The translations under genes and the position numbers were made by a program. The notes under the pieces were generated by a model that saw only the letters and a program-made list of their open reading frames with translations, did not search any database and was not told the origin of the DNA. A DNA stretch of 64,000 nt from Glossina fuscipes (Eukaryota > Arthropoda > Insecta > Diptera > Glossinidae): the NCBI RefSeq assembly GCF_014805625.2, contig NW_023998415.1, positions 20,543,035 to 20,607,034 on the forward strand, read 5' to 3'. The number at the start of each line of letters is the position of its first letter. The stretch's first letter is position 1. Of this stretch, positions 1-11,486 are shown piece by piece.

Positions 1-890
1 ATTTTTGTTTACAAAATTTCCAGTTCCGCAAAAATTTATATCCAGTCGCCTAGCTGTGCAATATCGTCTCTGTATAGAATTCTGCAGTGCAATTTCGAAT
101 CGAAAAAATCATATTAAACACTCTTCGATCGCTTATTTGACAAATATATACGTGGGCGTGTTATAGGTTAAGTGAAAGTTGAAATTTTTTCTCAGCGTTC
201 AAATGGAATAAAACAACCGGCTCGGAATTAATTCGGTCAGTATATGTACAGTATGTAGGGGAAAATTAGCATCGGATAAGGCTATGTATCGATTTTGATC
301 TCTAAGATGTTTCCTGCATCAATTGGCATAGTGGCTCTAATGACGTCGAACAGATCAAATTTAATTAACTGAGAGCGCGGTTTAACGTCTACATTGATTA
401 AACAATTGATTTATAAGCTCGCACCGAATATCTAAAAAAGCTTATGCATAGACGTCTTAGTGGATAAGCAAATAGTTTCCACAAAAATTCGTACACTTTG
501 CAAAACAGTAAACATTTCGATTTTATACATTTAAACGATGTCACCAGCAGCCGAAGGTGCAGCGGATAGCGGTAAATAATAGTGGGTAATGGCGGGTACA
601 TAGGCATCGTTAAAAAGAGTAACGGGAACGGTGCGTTCATAGACTTTACCCAATCGATGTTAACGAAAGTAATTAATGCTAAGAATTCGCAACCAATTCG
701 TTATCGTCTGCCGATCGCCACACTTATAAAAATCGCTTATATATATGTAAATTTCTTTTTCAAAATTCATTTCTTCGTTTGTCTTCTACGAGTACATGAA
801 AGCTACGTATAGCGGACAAAATTGCTCTTAAGAGAGAAGAATTTTCCGCAGAATTGTTAAAGATATTGGGAACGGAAGGGGGAAGCGACA
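1..890. other. Non-coding AT-rich DNA, no gene recognised
   Basis: The longest open frames here are about 80 codons, overlap each other on both strands, and are rich in Phe, Tyr, Ile and Lys as expected of chance frames in AT-rich DNA. I see no domain, no splice-flanked coding block, no tRNA promoter boxes and no tandem repeat. It may be intronic or intergenic. Confidence 0.55.
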
Positions 891-1150
891 AAGAGTACCT
901 TATGATGGACCGTAGCCCACTATAGTCTGCCACTCTGTCCGTCTCTATGTGCGTCTTGCGTTTTTCTATCCTACTCACAGGTCGCAATTTTCGAGATAGA
1001 CCGACATGCTTTACCATTACAACGAGCGGTATTGAAAATGCTTGGGATGGAATCTATTTTTCGACCACTTTCCATATAACGTCTCATTTTGAAAAGTCGT
1101 TACATGAATACTTCTAGGATGGTATAGGGTATTCTATGGCCTTGGCTAAT
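890..1150 (+). repeat. Dispersed repeat family I, partial copy
   Basis: This copy shares landmarks with the better copies at 40.5 and 63.0 kb. They are a 'CTGTCCGTCT' block near 935, 'CAGGTCGCAATTTT' near 978-991, a 'TTTTTCGACCAC..CCATATAACG' block near 1055-1081, and a terminal 'GGTATAGGGTATTCTATGGCC' type sequence near 1121-1141. The A-type tail motif (GACCGTAGCCCACTATAG, about 908-925) lies before the body here, whereas in the other copies it follows the body. So this is probably the tail of one copy next to the body of another, or a rearranged copy. It has no coding capacity. Similar repeats are abundant in higher flies (general knowledge); I cannot give it a database name. Confidence 0.7.
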
Positions 1151-3300
1151 AATTATAAGCTAATAACTAATAACTTTCTCATATATTATTATCTGACCAA
1201 CTTTTCTAACCTCTGATCGGAATTAGCGAAAAACAAAAAAAAAACGCTTTTTTAGAGTGTTACAAGGGCGTCACCGCTTAAAGGACTCAAATATCTTAAA
1301 TAGTGCCTGTTCGATAGTTATTTCTTTAGCTTTTATTTTTTAGTTTATCCACTTGCTTATCTTTCATCTTCGCAGTTAGTGCTGAGAATATGTCCTGTCC
1401 TGTTAAAGTCCCCATAAAATATGGCCTTTAAATAGACTTAAGCAATACGAAAATTTTTTAAACTTTTATATGATACGCTGCTGCCAAAAACAGTAGCAGC
1501 AATGGTAACAAATACCAAAAACTTTATCCTTTAAACCGGCAGCAACATCATAAGCAACGTATTTCGTTCGGCCGTTAAATAAGCGACCGTCAGAGACAAG
1601 AACCATAAGCAAAAAGCCGGAGAAAGAAAAACGAAACTAGAGTTTAACAAAACGCATCACGCAAAGCGTGAAACAAAATATAAAGTTACAGTGTGGAAAA
1701 AAAAAGGGACGAGAAAAAAGAGAAAACGCAAAAAAAAACAAAAAAAAACAAAAAGAAACAAAGGCAAGAGAAGTGGAGCAGCAACAGCCATGGCATGCCG
1801 TAAATGGGGAAGGAAAAGGATTTTCGTGCAATTTTACAATTACAATTTTCATGCCATTAACGAACTAATTGCACTTAAAAAGTTGAAATATTGCAGAAAA
1901 TAACATAACACAGTGCCTTGCGTCCCATCCCGATCAACTGTCTTATTCGCCAGCGCGCCGTCAGTGTCCTTGTTGTCTGGTTGGCTGTTGTGTCCTCTCC
2001 AACAGCATTTTAAATGTATAAAAATTGCTTAAGTTCGGCGTACAAGAGAGAGATTTTCTCTTCGTCTATTTCTGCTGTTTTGCCGTGATGGTGGAAAAGT
2101 TCGAACTTTTTTTTCTTTTTTCTTTTCCTTTTTGGCAAAAAAACAACTTTTACTTCAGTTGTTTGGTTACGCGGTATAATAAACTTATTACTATTGCCGT
2201 TGTTGCTATTGTTGTTATTGTTGTTGTTGTTGTTGTTGTCGTTTGAGAGTATTACTTCAAAATTGCATTAAAATGCGTTTCAGCCCAATACACAATACAA
2301 ATTAAGTTAACTGTGCGTTGTTGGCTTTTCTGCCAAAACTGCACTAACTGCAAGAAATTACACAAGTGCACAATGGACAATGAAGAAGGTGGAAAAGGCG
2401 CAACTATACGAACGTGCACGTGTATGTGTATATTTTAACGCAAAAAACGAATATTTAAAGGAATTTTAATTTCATTTATGAATAACGTGACTAGGTTTTC
2501 GTAAGACCAAAGCGTTGAAATTGCGATGGGTGGACTTTCAAAATATTGTCACAAAGACATTAGGCGCTTTAAAACGCAGAATAAACTGAAAGGCAACCAT
2601 CGAATAACGATTACTGTCCGCACTTTTAATATACGCTTAAAATTTTGATCGTCGAAGCCCATCGTGAATTCCTTGGACATTTGACTTCCTATTAGCAGTA
2701 TGTTGCATGACTACTTCTTTTTTTTTTTTATTCTTTTTATTAAAAAAATTTAATCCAAAATATAATATCCTGTGTTAGTAACAACCATCTGTCAGCTTGC
2801 TGGCAGCCTAACTGTCCCTGGAAGAGGAGTCCTCTGTTTTGGAGACAAAGTATTCTTCCACGACTATTTGGCGACCCTCAGATTTCCAAGCCTCACGCCT
2901 ACTTCTGTGCAAGTTAATGTGGGAATTGTTTTGATCATACTCCATAAAGCTTCGCCATTGACTTCATACAAGCTTTTTTTTTTGCCTCCATCGCGTAAAA
3001 ATGTGTGTAAATCATCAATCATACACCAATCCAACTATTTAAAGCGGTTTCAGCTGGATCAGAATTGTTGCTAACGATCGACAATAAGAGTGCATAAAAG
3101 TGTAAATGTTCAAAAAGAACAGAACTTTCCCCAACACCTAACACGTGCATCCCGATTTTCTCTCTCCATAATCGATTAAAATTAGATAAGATATTTTGAT
3201 TTATTGCGATTGCTAAAGTATGTCTTGTTCAAGACATAAACAATAAATATATATATATATATAAATAATGAAACGTTTAAACCATGTTCAGTCCTGAAAA
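1150..3300. other. Non-coding DNA with simple repeats
   Basis: No gene is recognised. About 1683-1775 is almost pure A/G on the plus strand, so the lysine/arginine-rich open frames there are composition artefacts. A T-rich tract lies near 2717-2731 and a short TA array at 3246-3262. A 100-codon plus-strand open frame (2772-3074) has ordinary-looking residues, but it matches no family I know and overlaps an equally open minus-strand frame. Confidence 0.5.
2197..2240. repeat. (TTG)n microsatellite
   Basis: An imperfect TTG/TTA triplet array ends in seven uninterrupted TTG units. Read on the plus strand it would give a Val/Leu-rich frame, which is a repeat artefact. CAA/TTG arrays of this kind are common in fly introns and untranslated regions. 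Confidence 0.9.
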
Positions 3301-3307
3301 ATATCAT

Positions 3308-3370
3308 CCGCGTAAGCAGCCGAGCAGGTAAGGATCACGACTACCAAGTCTTTGCTGTGCAGTTTTTATC
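3308..3370 (+). mobile_element. tRNA-Ser-like SINE head, diverged copy
   Basis: Positions about 3315-3347 align without gaps to the SINE head at about 3464-3496, with roughly 24 of 33 bases identical by eye. The match includes an A-box-like block (GCCGAGCAGG) and the shared 'CGACTA' near the anticodon-loop position. No clear B box follows, so this copy is more decayed or truncated. It lies about 150 bp upstream of the second copy in the same orientation. Confidence 0.5.
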
Positions 3371-3458
3371 GGGCGTAATTGTACTGAGTATTTTTTTCCC
3401 GACTTAAAAATGAATTTCATTATATAACACTTTGAATAATGTTATTGGATTATTATCG

Positions 3459-3588
3459 GCATGAGTGGCCGAGTAGGCAAGAGTCTCGACTAGCAACTCA
3501 ATGGTCGTGGGTTCACATCTCAAGTACGAAAGCCTTAGATGCTAGTGCTTTGAGACTTTAGTCTTAGAATTTATTCTCTGGCTTAATT

Positions 3589-3625
<37 letters not shown>
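3459..3625 (+). mobile_element. tRNA-Ser-derived SINE with (TAA)n tail
   Basis: An RNA polymerase III A box (TGGCCGAGTAGG, 3466-3477) is followed about 44 bases on by a B-box-like GGTTCACATCT (3510-3520). The A-box half resembles serine tRNAs (GUGGCCGAGUGGUUAAG), and the anticodon-loop region CTAGCAA resembles the CTAGAAA loop of tRNA-Ser(AGA). The T-stem can form about four of five pairs, but the anticodon stem is broken, so this is not a working tRNA gene. About 70 bases of unrelated body follow, then a perfect TAA array (3590-3625). Head, body and simple 3' tail is the standard SINE layout. The family is unnamed by me, and target-site duplications were not identified. Confidence 0.65.
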
Positions 3626-4910
3626 TTTAATTATTTTTCCTTCCATACCAAGAAGTTGTTAGCAAACGCTTGTCTTAGACTGTTGCGATTATTCGTCGCC
3701 TTAATGTAGCCAAACAGACAAGATCGTTAGTTGCTTCGGTCGCATTATGGCAAATAGAAGGAAAATCTACTTGCCGGTGTTGAAATTTTAAAATAACATA
3801 TTAGCGTAAGCCTGACGCTCTTTGTATTCCTGTAGGCATGGGGTGCAAGTCGAATCGATGGCTTTGAGAAAAGAACGGACTATAAAAAACATAATGAATG
3901 TAACGAATGAGAAAAATTGTGAGTTTTCCGAATGAGAAACAAACGAGAAATTATTATAGATTGGACTTCTCTTAAGATTCGCTCCATCAGTTTAAAATAA
4001 CATAAGCAGAATAAAGCACAAAAAGTACGTAACTGAAGTGGAAGGAAACGTTTATGACAACTAAACGAGAGAGTTTATTAGTATTCGAATCTCCAGATTT
4101 TAATAGGAATTCTTTCTTAAGCAATGTGTACAGTGACGCGCTTATACTCAGCCCTTCATTTAGCTTATTAATTTCGCATCAGCTTTAACTCAGCTTAATA
4201 GTTGCGCATCTCTATTTAGAGCCAATTCCCGTTAATAGTGGACCATCAACACTATGGTACGCTAATCTGCTTTAATATGAAATGAAGCGGTCGTTATTTA
4301 TTATTGCATATGTTCCGCGCAACATTAATTTACTTCACTTGAACGAGGAGTAGAACGTTTTCGAGCCGATATAATTCCCTGAATTAGTTTGCTGTCGATT
4401 GCCAAATATACGCAATGCATACTTAGATCGGTCTTGTTGTAATGCACGCAAAGCTGATGCAAATATTTCTCGATAATGCAATGAATTTGTGTCCATTTAC
4501 TAGCCGACCGTATACGGCATTTGACAAACATAACTAATAAGATTAAGCTATAGTGCCGGCCTGCCTTGAAGCCGTTATGTAAACGTTATCTATGCATGGC
4601 GTTAAATTAAGCAAAGTGGCTAAGTAAACTTGAATAGTTGCTTAAGAATCGCTTTTCTATAGTAAAACATGATAACAGCAAACGGAACGTTATTTAACGA
4701 ATAATTGGACGACATTTTTAATGCACTGGCTGAGTGGAATGAGAGTGTTTGTGTTAATTTTTTTTATGTGTGTATTTATTTAAATATGTATGGGTGTTTG
4801 CGTGGAAAAATATCTGCATTTGCAATACGTCTGTCAGTAATTCCTGGGACTAAATAAGTGAAAAATATTTTTCTTTTAAAAACCCGCCTTTATTTGCCGG
4901 GACTTCTTTC

Positions 4911-4943
4911 GGAGCCGGAGCCAGAGCCAGAGCCCGAGCCAGA
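4911..4943. repeat. Short (GAGCCR)n tandem repeat
   Basis: About five imperfect units of the hexamer GAGCCR occupy this stretch. It is unusually GC-rich for the window and would read as Leu-Trp/Leu-Arg on the minus strand. Confidence 0.75.
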
Positions 4944-6090
4944 GAATCAGGCCAATGCATCCGTGATATTCCGGTGTCTTTTTCGCTGCCATTATTTGAT
5001 CTAATACTTCTTCTCCAGGAGCTTTCTTGGGTGTTTTTTTAAGGAGTGCAAGAAGCGGTCTCTTGCACTCTGCCCTTTCAATTAATGACAATAACTCTTA
5101 TTACTTTTTTTATGCTTTTCATTTAACCAACACTTTCGAACATCCAGCATTCAGCGTCCAGTTCAGCACCGTTGACGTCCATCGGACTCAGTTTAATATC
5201 AGCAAATCGCTGACAAATTGCTATTGTCGACAGAGAAAATTCACCATAATTGAAAGACTAGTCTTTATCTCGAAATAGGAAACTCGAATGTATCCTCAGT
5301 TTTGAAAGTAACTAAAAAAGCGTCTCTCGTAGGCATGCGATTGAAATGAGATGAAATTTTAACAAAAGGTGTCGTTTGATGATTGATGCAAAAAAAAAAA
5401 AATGATTTGGATTCTTTTTTTTTATTGAAGACAACGTGAATGCATCAGTCCCGGAATTATTGGCTTCCGCGTTGTTGTATACGTTGTATACATTATAAAA
5501 TAGAGGGCACTGAAACCAAAACCAGATGTGTGGCAGATTCTGCCAAAAATAAATCCCCTTCAAATCCTGAATATTATTTTCAAGCCAAGAAAGTTCAGTC
5601 AACACCATTGACGATCGCGTATAGGGGTCGAATTAGTAGAATTTTCAAAAGAAAATATTGCCGATTGGCACTGTGAGCTGAAAAACTGCAATCAACTGCC
5701 AGTCCTTATGAAGTCGAAGATGTTGTTGGATTATTCCTCTTGGGCTTCCGTCGCTACGGATACGGGCGTATATTTCTTTTGCTTTTCTAATTATTTTCAA
5801 GTATACTTCAGTGCGCTGCGCGAGTGCTTGTTGCGAGAGGATCCATATACGTAAACCTCCTAATTTTTTTTTTTTTGACAAAAGTCATCGTGATGACAGT
5901 TTAACGTCGATACTGCCACTATGGCGTAAAATTGAAAGTAAAACTCTTGTTTTTTGTTTTATATTTTTGTCATCTCGCTTGATATTTATGATCTTACCAT
6001 CCAAAGCAGATAGTAGCAACGGACCGAATTTTTAACACGTGAACGGGGTAAACTGAGCAAACTAACTAAGTGCAGTGATTACAGTGGTGC

Positions 6091-6115
6091 AAAAAAAAAA
6101 AAAAAAAAAAAAAAA
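6091..6115. repeat. Poly(A) tract, 25 bases
   Basis: An uninterrupted run of 25 A residues. It could be a retroelement tail, but the upstream sequence resembles no element I know. Confidence 0.9.
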
Positions 6116-6541
6116 CTAGAATCATTTCTATATTCTGCATTTAAATGTATCGAGTAAATTAATTTAATTGAAACAATGAAGGAAAGTTTAAAAAGTTGTG
6201 TGCTTGCTCCAGCCAGAAACAAAGTAATAAATTTCGACAACAATAACAGCAATCGCTTCACAATAACGAAATTTTTTTCAGAGTCCGTAAAAAAGTATAA
6301 AATGAAGCCAAGTATAACGTATCAACCTTTAAGCGCATCTGTTTACATTATCACAATATTTCAGAGAGAGTTGAAAAATAAAGCAACCGATGCATGGCAA
6401 ATGCATTTAAAATGTAAGGTACAGGTAACATTCGGTTATTAAAGACAATTATTGATTAAGGTAAACGATAGCAACTGCCAAACTTATTTTCACCTTGTTT
6501 AAATGCGACAATTCAAATCCAAGAGGCGATTTACGCCTCCA

Positions 6542-6542
6542 A

Positions 6543-6579
<37 letters not shown>

Positions 6580-6900
6580 AGCTAACAGATCAAAAATTTT
6601 GTATATAGTTTATGCTTGAATTTGATAAGAAAAGCGTGGATATTGCATTTACTTTTAACCTTGACTGCACATGTATCCTGCTGTCAAAGTATGAGGTGAG
6701 TAGAAACGGAGAGTAGGATGTGGCCGCAGATTTGGAGATACGTGCACAATCGTTAAATGTTATGCTTCTACCGATCAAGCATTAATTATAGCTGCGGCCA
6801 TACGACAATCGTAATTAGAATGTGATCCCCACCCTACTGGGTATTGAACTGCGGATATTTTGGCTTGACAGTCAGAGACTGTAAAAGTTCTCTTCTCAAT
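6542..6900 (-). mobile_element. Possible TAA-tailed element, minus strand
   Basis: The plus strand carries a perfect ATT array at 6542-6579, which is a TAA tail on the minus strand. Just before that tail, reading the minus strand, is CTGTTAGCTTATAATAA, similar to the CTGGCTTAATTTATAATAA before the tail of the SINE at 3.5 kb. A B-box-like AGTTCAATACCC lies near 6838-6850 on the minus strand. No good A box is visible. It may be a decayed relative of the SINE or just a microsatellite with chance resemblance. Confidence 0.3.
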
Positions 6901-9900
6901 AATAACGCGGCCTTTATCGCAAATTTTTATTCAAATAAATGTAAGGAGAAAAGTCTTTTGGGTAACTACTTACGATCTATGTCATTCGATATGAAACAAA
7001 AAAAAAAAAAAAAAAAAAAACACAAACAACATTTTCTACCTAATAATTGTGGATATTTTTTTTAAAGTTAACCCACGCTTAATGAGGTTAAACCGTCCTT
7101 CTTGGCACAGCATTTAATTAACGTTTTTAGGGTGAACTCAAAAATAGTTTTGTATGCCAAAATTTGTCTTCGCCAGTCTGTGATAGACTTAATTTATTTA
7201 TTATTTAATTGGGGGTTCGTATAAACGCATACAAGCGTACGCATGCACACATACACATATACATAAAGTCATAGAGAAATACAATCTCGTTGTGTATTCA
7301 CTGTTGTACTTTAAATTAAACGTAACGTTCACACCCATAAGGAAAAGAGGAGATAAGAGCAATACTTTAAGGAGATATTTTCGAGACCGTGCAGGACGAG
7401 CCAAACTTAAAGTTATAAATTTAACTACGAAAGTAAATTGTATGCGTATTCAGGGACCAATTTTGTTTACCCTTTCATCTCAAGCGAACAAATACCGTCC
7501 GCAATTTGTTTTTTTTATTACGGGTACGTCAGTTGCGCTCATCTCTTTAATGGTTTTTACAAATGTCTTTGCCCTATCATACATAGATAGGCATTTGCTA
7601 AAGATTATTAATTTTAAATTAAATTTTCACACTGATAAGTTTACTCTGAAAACACTTGGAAAAATATTTCGTTGGTTAGGGGAAAAAATTCGTAGCCAAC
7701 TTAAATCGCTAAACCAGATTTTAAATATCCTAGCAAAAGTTTTATTTTAAATCGAGCTACGTTTTGAAGAAAATTACGATCCTGGTATCGTATATTCCGT
7801 CACGTAATGCCTGTGAGAATTTTGATGCCTGTATCTGCCTACGAAGCACTGACATCAATCTTACCGATGGCATACGGATTTGCATATACTTGTATTGCCT
7901 TACACAACGACTTAATGCTGTACACCACTCTGCTAGCTTCCAAGGGTGAAGGATGAATTCTGTACTCCCTGTTTGATAACATAATAGTTTGTTGTCAACG
8001 TGAGGCTTATCTAAAAACTTTGTCTTTCTCTGGCTGAAGCAAATTGTTTCTATTGATCACGCGATTTCCATATCTCGAATTTGAATACCTTGCAAATATT
8101 TGATAAATCTGATATATCATCGGAGATGGGCGTAGCTATCGTTCGGTATACGTGAGAGATATCCTGGATACACCATAAATACATTGATATAGCGATATCC
8201 AACTTGAAATAATCACCCTGGGTATAGAAGGCTAATCTGAATTTCCTGCTACCAATCATTTCCCGTTTTCTCTGTGTAATAATTGCAGAGTTTTTTAAAT
8301 ACAACTGTGAAGTAAGAAAATAAGTTTTCATATTTTTAGAATGCTCTCTTTCTAATAATAAGTTGTAATGGTGGTATTCTCTACTTTGCATTGCATTGTA
8401 TGATATTAGTATTGGGGTGTGTTCTACGTGTCCTCACATCCAACAAACGATAAAGCTCTACACTTAATTTCATTTTTCAACATCGGCTAAAATACAATTA
8501 TACCAACCAGCGCTAGCAGCAGTTGGAAATAAAAAACAAAAAAGAAATCATAGCAGAAAAAACGTTGAAGATGTACGTTCGTGTTGGGACGAATATCGGA
8601 TGACCGCATTATCTATCTAATTTTTCACCAATTGCTATACCAAAGTTATTACTAAGCCGATGAGAGCCGGTCAAACTTACCTTTCACCTGAAAGGTTTTG
8701 CACGTTTTGTTTCTCGTAATTCGAAACTATTTCCTTTTCTCACGATATTCGCTCACGATCTTGTTTTTACATTCTGCTCTACTTAATTAGGGTAAATGAC
8801 AATTCCTCGCGTATCTGCCAAGATATGCGTTAAAAAAACTTCGTTTTCCCTAAGTTTCCTAGAATTCGTAACACCGATCGAATGAAGGAATTTGGCAAAT
8901 CCCTTTACGGATAAATGTAAAAGGTACAAAGTAGATGAGAGGAGAGAGAAGATTACTGTAAAAGGTTACAAACGACTTTCGAAATTTAGGCAACCCCTTT
9001 CCTTATCCAGTACGGGTTGTACAAGTTGGAAAAAATAACACAAGAAAAATGTAGAAAATTAATTTACATTGACCGTTTTTTTCCTGTTTCTGTCGTTTCT
9101 CGTTTTTCTATTGGTATTGTTGTTGTTCCAACGCCCTTCCCATTTAGAGATTTGTTCAGTCGTCTAAGCATATTTATGCTGAGAATTACAAATTTCTTGT
9201 TTTTGTAATTTTTGCATTTTTCCAGATGCCTAGGAAACGCACATTAAGTCTTATTAGTTGAAGATTTTTCTTCGCCTGCATTATGACATAGCGTCCCTCA
9301 GCGTTTTTTTTTTATTGTCTTTTTTTCCTACTTCTTCTTCTTTATTTTTTTTTTTATTTTTTATTTATTTATTTTTTTTTTCTTGCTGACCTTACTATCA
9401 TCATACTTTAACGCTTTGTCGTTGGTTGATTTTCTTTTATTTTTATTGTTATGATATTTATATTTATGACAGCAATTTAAAAAATAATTTTTTGTCAACT
9501 TTTTTGTTTTCCTTTTATTGCTTTTACCCTACTGCGCGCTTAGTTGATATCCACTCGTTTCTGTTTAGTTAGAATTGCAAATTGTCTTCCTTTACTGCTT
9601 ATTGTATTTGTAAACGGCGGTATCAAAAGAAAATTATTATACACTTACCGCTTACGGTTGCAGAAATAAATGAGATTTATAACGTTATTCAAAGTACGAT
9701 TATCAGGCATTAAGAAGGCGACGAGGAGAATGTTCTTCTTTATATTCTCATTCTAAGATATTTACGGTAACACTTTGCGATTATGCGAAAACTTACCTAA
9801 AAGTAGATAAGAAAGACAAATATTTAGAAATTGTTTGATTGATAAAAAAAAAAATTGTATTTAAATAAATATTTATATGTGTTCTTCTTCTTCTTAAATG

Positions 9901-10170
9901 TTTAGTAAGTCAAAAAGAAATGGCTCACTGCCTGGCTTTGAAAAGCAAGGGCCAGCGGAGCTCCCATGTTCTTTTTCTTCGACTTCGTAAAGTTGACGGT
10001 TAACTTTGTTATATTTTTTATTCTATTCTTTCCTTACATTTCATTATGAATATCATATACATTCATTCAAATCAATGTCCTATCAATTCTTGCTCTTTCC
10101 ACACATATATTCGTCTCCTTCTCTTTCATATACATATTCTTATTTAGTTTGTAGAAAAGTATAAGAAATT
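6900..10170. other. Non-coding DNA, no gene recognised
   Basis: The longest open frame in this stretch (152 codons, plus, 7292-7750) is rich in Lys, Phe, Leu and Ile, has no recognisable motif, and is not bounded by clear splice or promoter signals. A poly(A) run lies at 6998-7020 and a long T-rich tract at about 9306-9382. I call no gene here. Confidence 0.5.
9306..9382. repeat. T-rich low-complexity tract
   Basis: Nearly all T with scattered A, C and G on the plus strand, including several runs of eight or more T. This is low-complexity DNA without other structure. Confidence 0.8.
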
Positions 10171-10174
10171 ATAC

Positions 10175-10790
10175 GTACGAGGCTTTTCAATAAGACCAAT
10201 TTGGTAGAAGAAAAGGATTCAAACCAATTTTCGAGTACTTTAGTCTAAAAACTGAACCTGAATTCATCAATAAGGCGTTGTATAATCGTTTTTAATGCAT
10301 GAATAGAATCTAATTGATCTCTGTAGATCAACGACTTCAAACGACCGCCTAAGCTAAGAAGAAGCCTAAAGTCATTTAAAACTACAATTCCTTGGAGGCC
10401 TAACGATAGCGGAGCTTTTGGAAATTATCGCATCACGAACTATATCCCGCGGTAAGTCGTTTTGTGGACTTGCCGACTACGTGGCATGTAGTTCTGCCTT
10501 ATTCAAACCATTTATTTGTTAGATTAATCTTCGCGAGTTCAGGGCATAAACAAGTCGAAAACATTGATTTATGGAGATGTCCGTTAACGGTGACGCCGTC
10601 TCCCTTCTATCTCTTTCAAAGAAATAAGGGCCGATGACGCTACAAGCCCGAAGACAGGAATGTAAAAGGATTTCGTGATTAATTAATCCGATCGACACTG
10701 AACAATTGAGATGAAAGCGAGTCGTGTTGAAGAAGAAGATTTTTTCTTTACCAAACTCGTCGAGGATGCCTTTACCAAGCTTCGTTAAAT
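10175..10790 (-). mobile_element. Tc1/mariner-superfamily transposase relic
   Basis: This is a decayed transposase of the insect family usually annotated as Tc3-like or mariner-like, with the family hallmarks SDEAHF, IGPYFFE, WPPRS and LKxxI. On the minus strand, KIFFFNTTRFHLN (about 10700-10745) aligns with KIIFSDEAHFHLN. The first catalytic Asp is therefore replaced by Asn. VIGPYFFERDRRE (about 10600-10635) matches the IGPYFFEN block. After frameshifts come a RIISK..RPPR block (about 10395-10450), then SLIYRDQLDSIHALK with the following IDEF (10261-10340), and finally KVLENW (about 10220-10240), matching the C-terminus. The order and spacing are those of the family. The N-terminal DNA-binding region is missing and several stops interrupt it, so it is dead. 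No terminal inverted repeats were found. Confidence 0.8.
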
Positions 10791-11421
10791 ATTTGTTTTG
10801 ATTCTCAGTGTCCTGATTCCGAAACATAGATTTAATGCTCTTAACCGTTAAATTTGAATCTTAATTTTTGTAGTAAGACATTAAAATTGATAGAATTTTT
10901 CTTAAAGTATGTTACTAAGCAATTGTAGAGACCATGAATGCGATTACAGTTTCATTGTTTATTTATTTCATTGCGACATACAATTTAAAAAAGGGGCAAA
11001 AAAAAAAATAAATAAATAAATAAAAAGAAATCTGATTTTTCGTCTGGAACCGTTATCGGTCTTGTGTCCATTCATTCATATTCTGCTGCTAGTAGTTGGA
11101 AAATTTATTTATTCCTGTACAACTTGAACGCCAACATTTCAATGATTTCTTAAGTGCACAAAATGACTATTTTTCTTCGTAAATGATTTTATTGTTTGCC
11201 TTTCGTTTTGCGTAAGCATTTGATTACCAATTCTTTACACTAGGTTTACTTTCAAGAGAACTGGAAATGTAGATAAAAGCCGAAACTTTATTCATTCATT
11301 AGCAACCTTAAACGAATGTACGTACATACATTAAAGATAAATTAGATGTTAAAGAATTTAATTTAAAAATTTTTAGAAAATAACTTTTTGATCAAATTAC
11401 ATCATCATCATCTTATCAACA

Positions 11422-11436
11422 ATTAAAGAAAGAAAG

Positions 11437-11483
<47 letters not shown>
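11422..11483. repeat. (GAAA)n followed by 47-base poly(A)
   Basis: A short AAGA/GAAA array leads into 47 uninterrupted A residues (11437-11483), the longest homopolymer in the window. No element is recognisable immediately upstream, so a retroelement tail is possible but unsupported. Assembly length errors are likely in such a run. Confidence 0.9.

Positions 11484-11486
<3 letters not shown>

Larger units (their letters stand above)
3630..6540. other. Non-coding DNA, no gene recognised
   Basis: Several short open frames occur but none shows a domain. The minus-strand frame at 4876-5091 has a reasonable mix of residues in its first half and then runs into a Leu/Trp/Arg stretch produced by the hexamer repeat at 4911-4943. 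The minus-strand frame at 5645-5881 is also unrecognised. A 25-base A tract lies at 6091-6115. Confidence 0.5.

Noticed and set aside
2772..3074. 100-codon plus-strand frame of balanced composition
   Set aside because: The opposite strand is equally open, no motif is found, and there is no repeat copy in the window. It could be a decayed transposon but that cannot be supported.
4876..5091. Minus-strand frame beginning with an ordinary-looking Lys/Glu/Pro-rich segment
   Set aside because: No family is recognised, and its second half is a hexamer repeat product. No usable exon boundaries.
7292..7750. 152-codon plus-strand open frame
   Set aside because: It is AT-driven in composition (Lys, Phe, Leu, Ile), has no motif, domain or splice context, and overlaps another open frame on the opposite strand.
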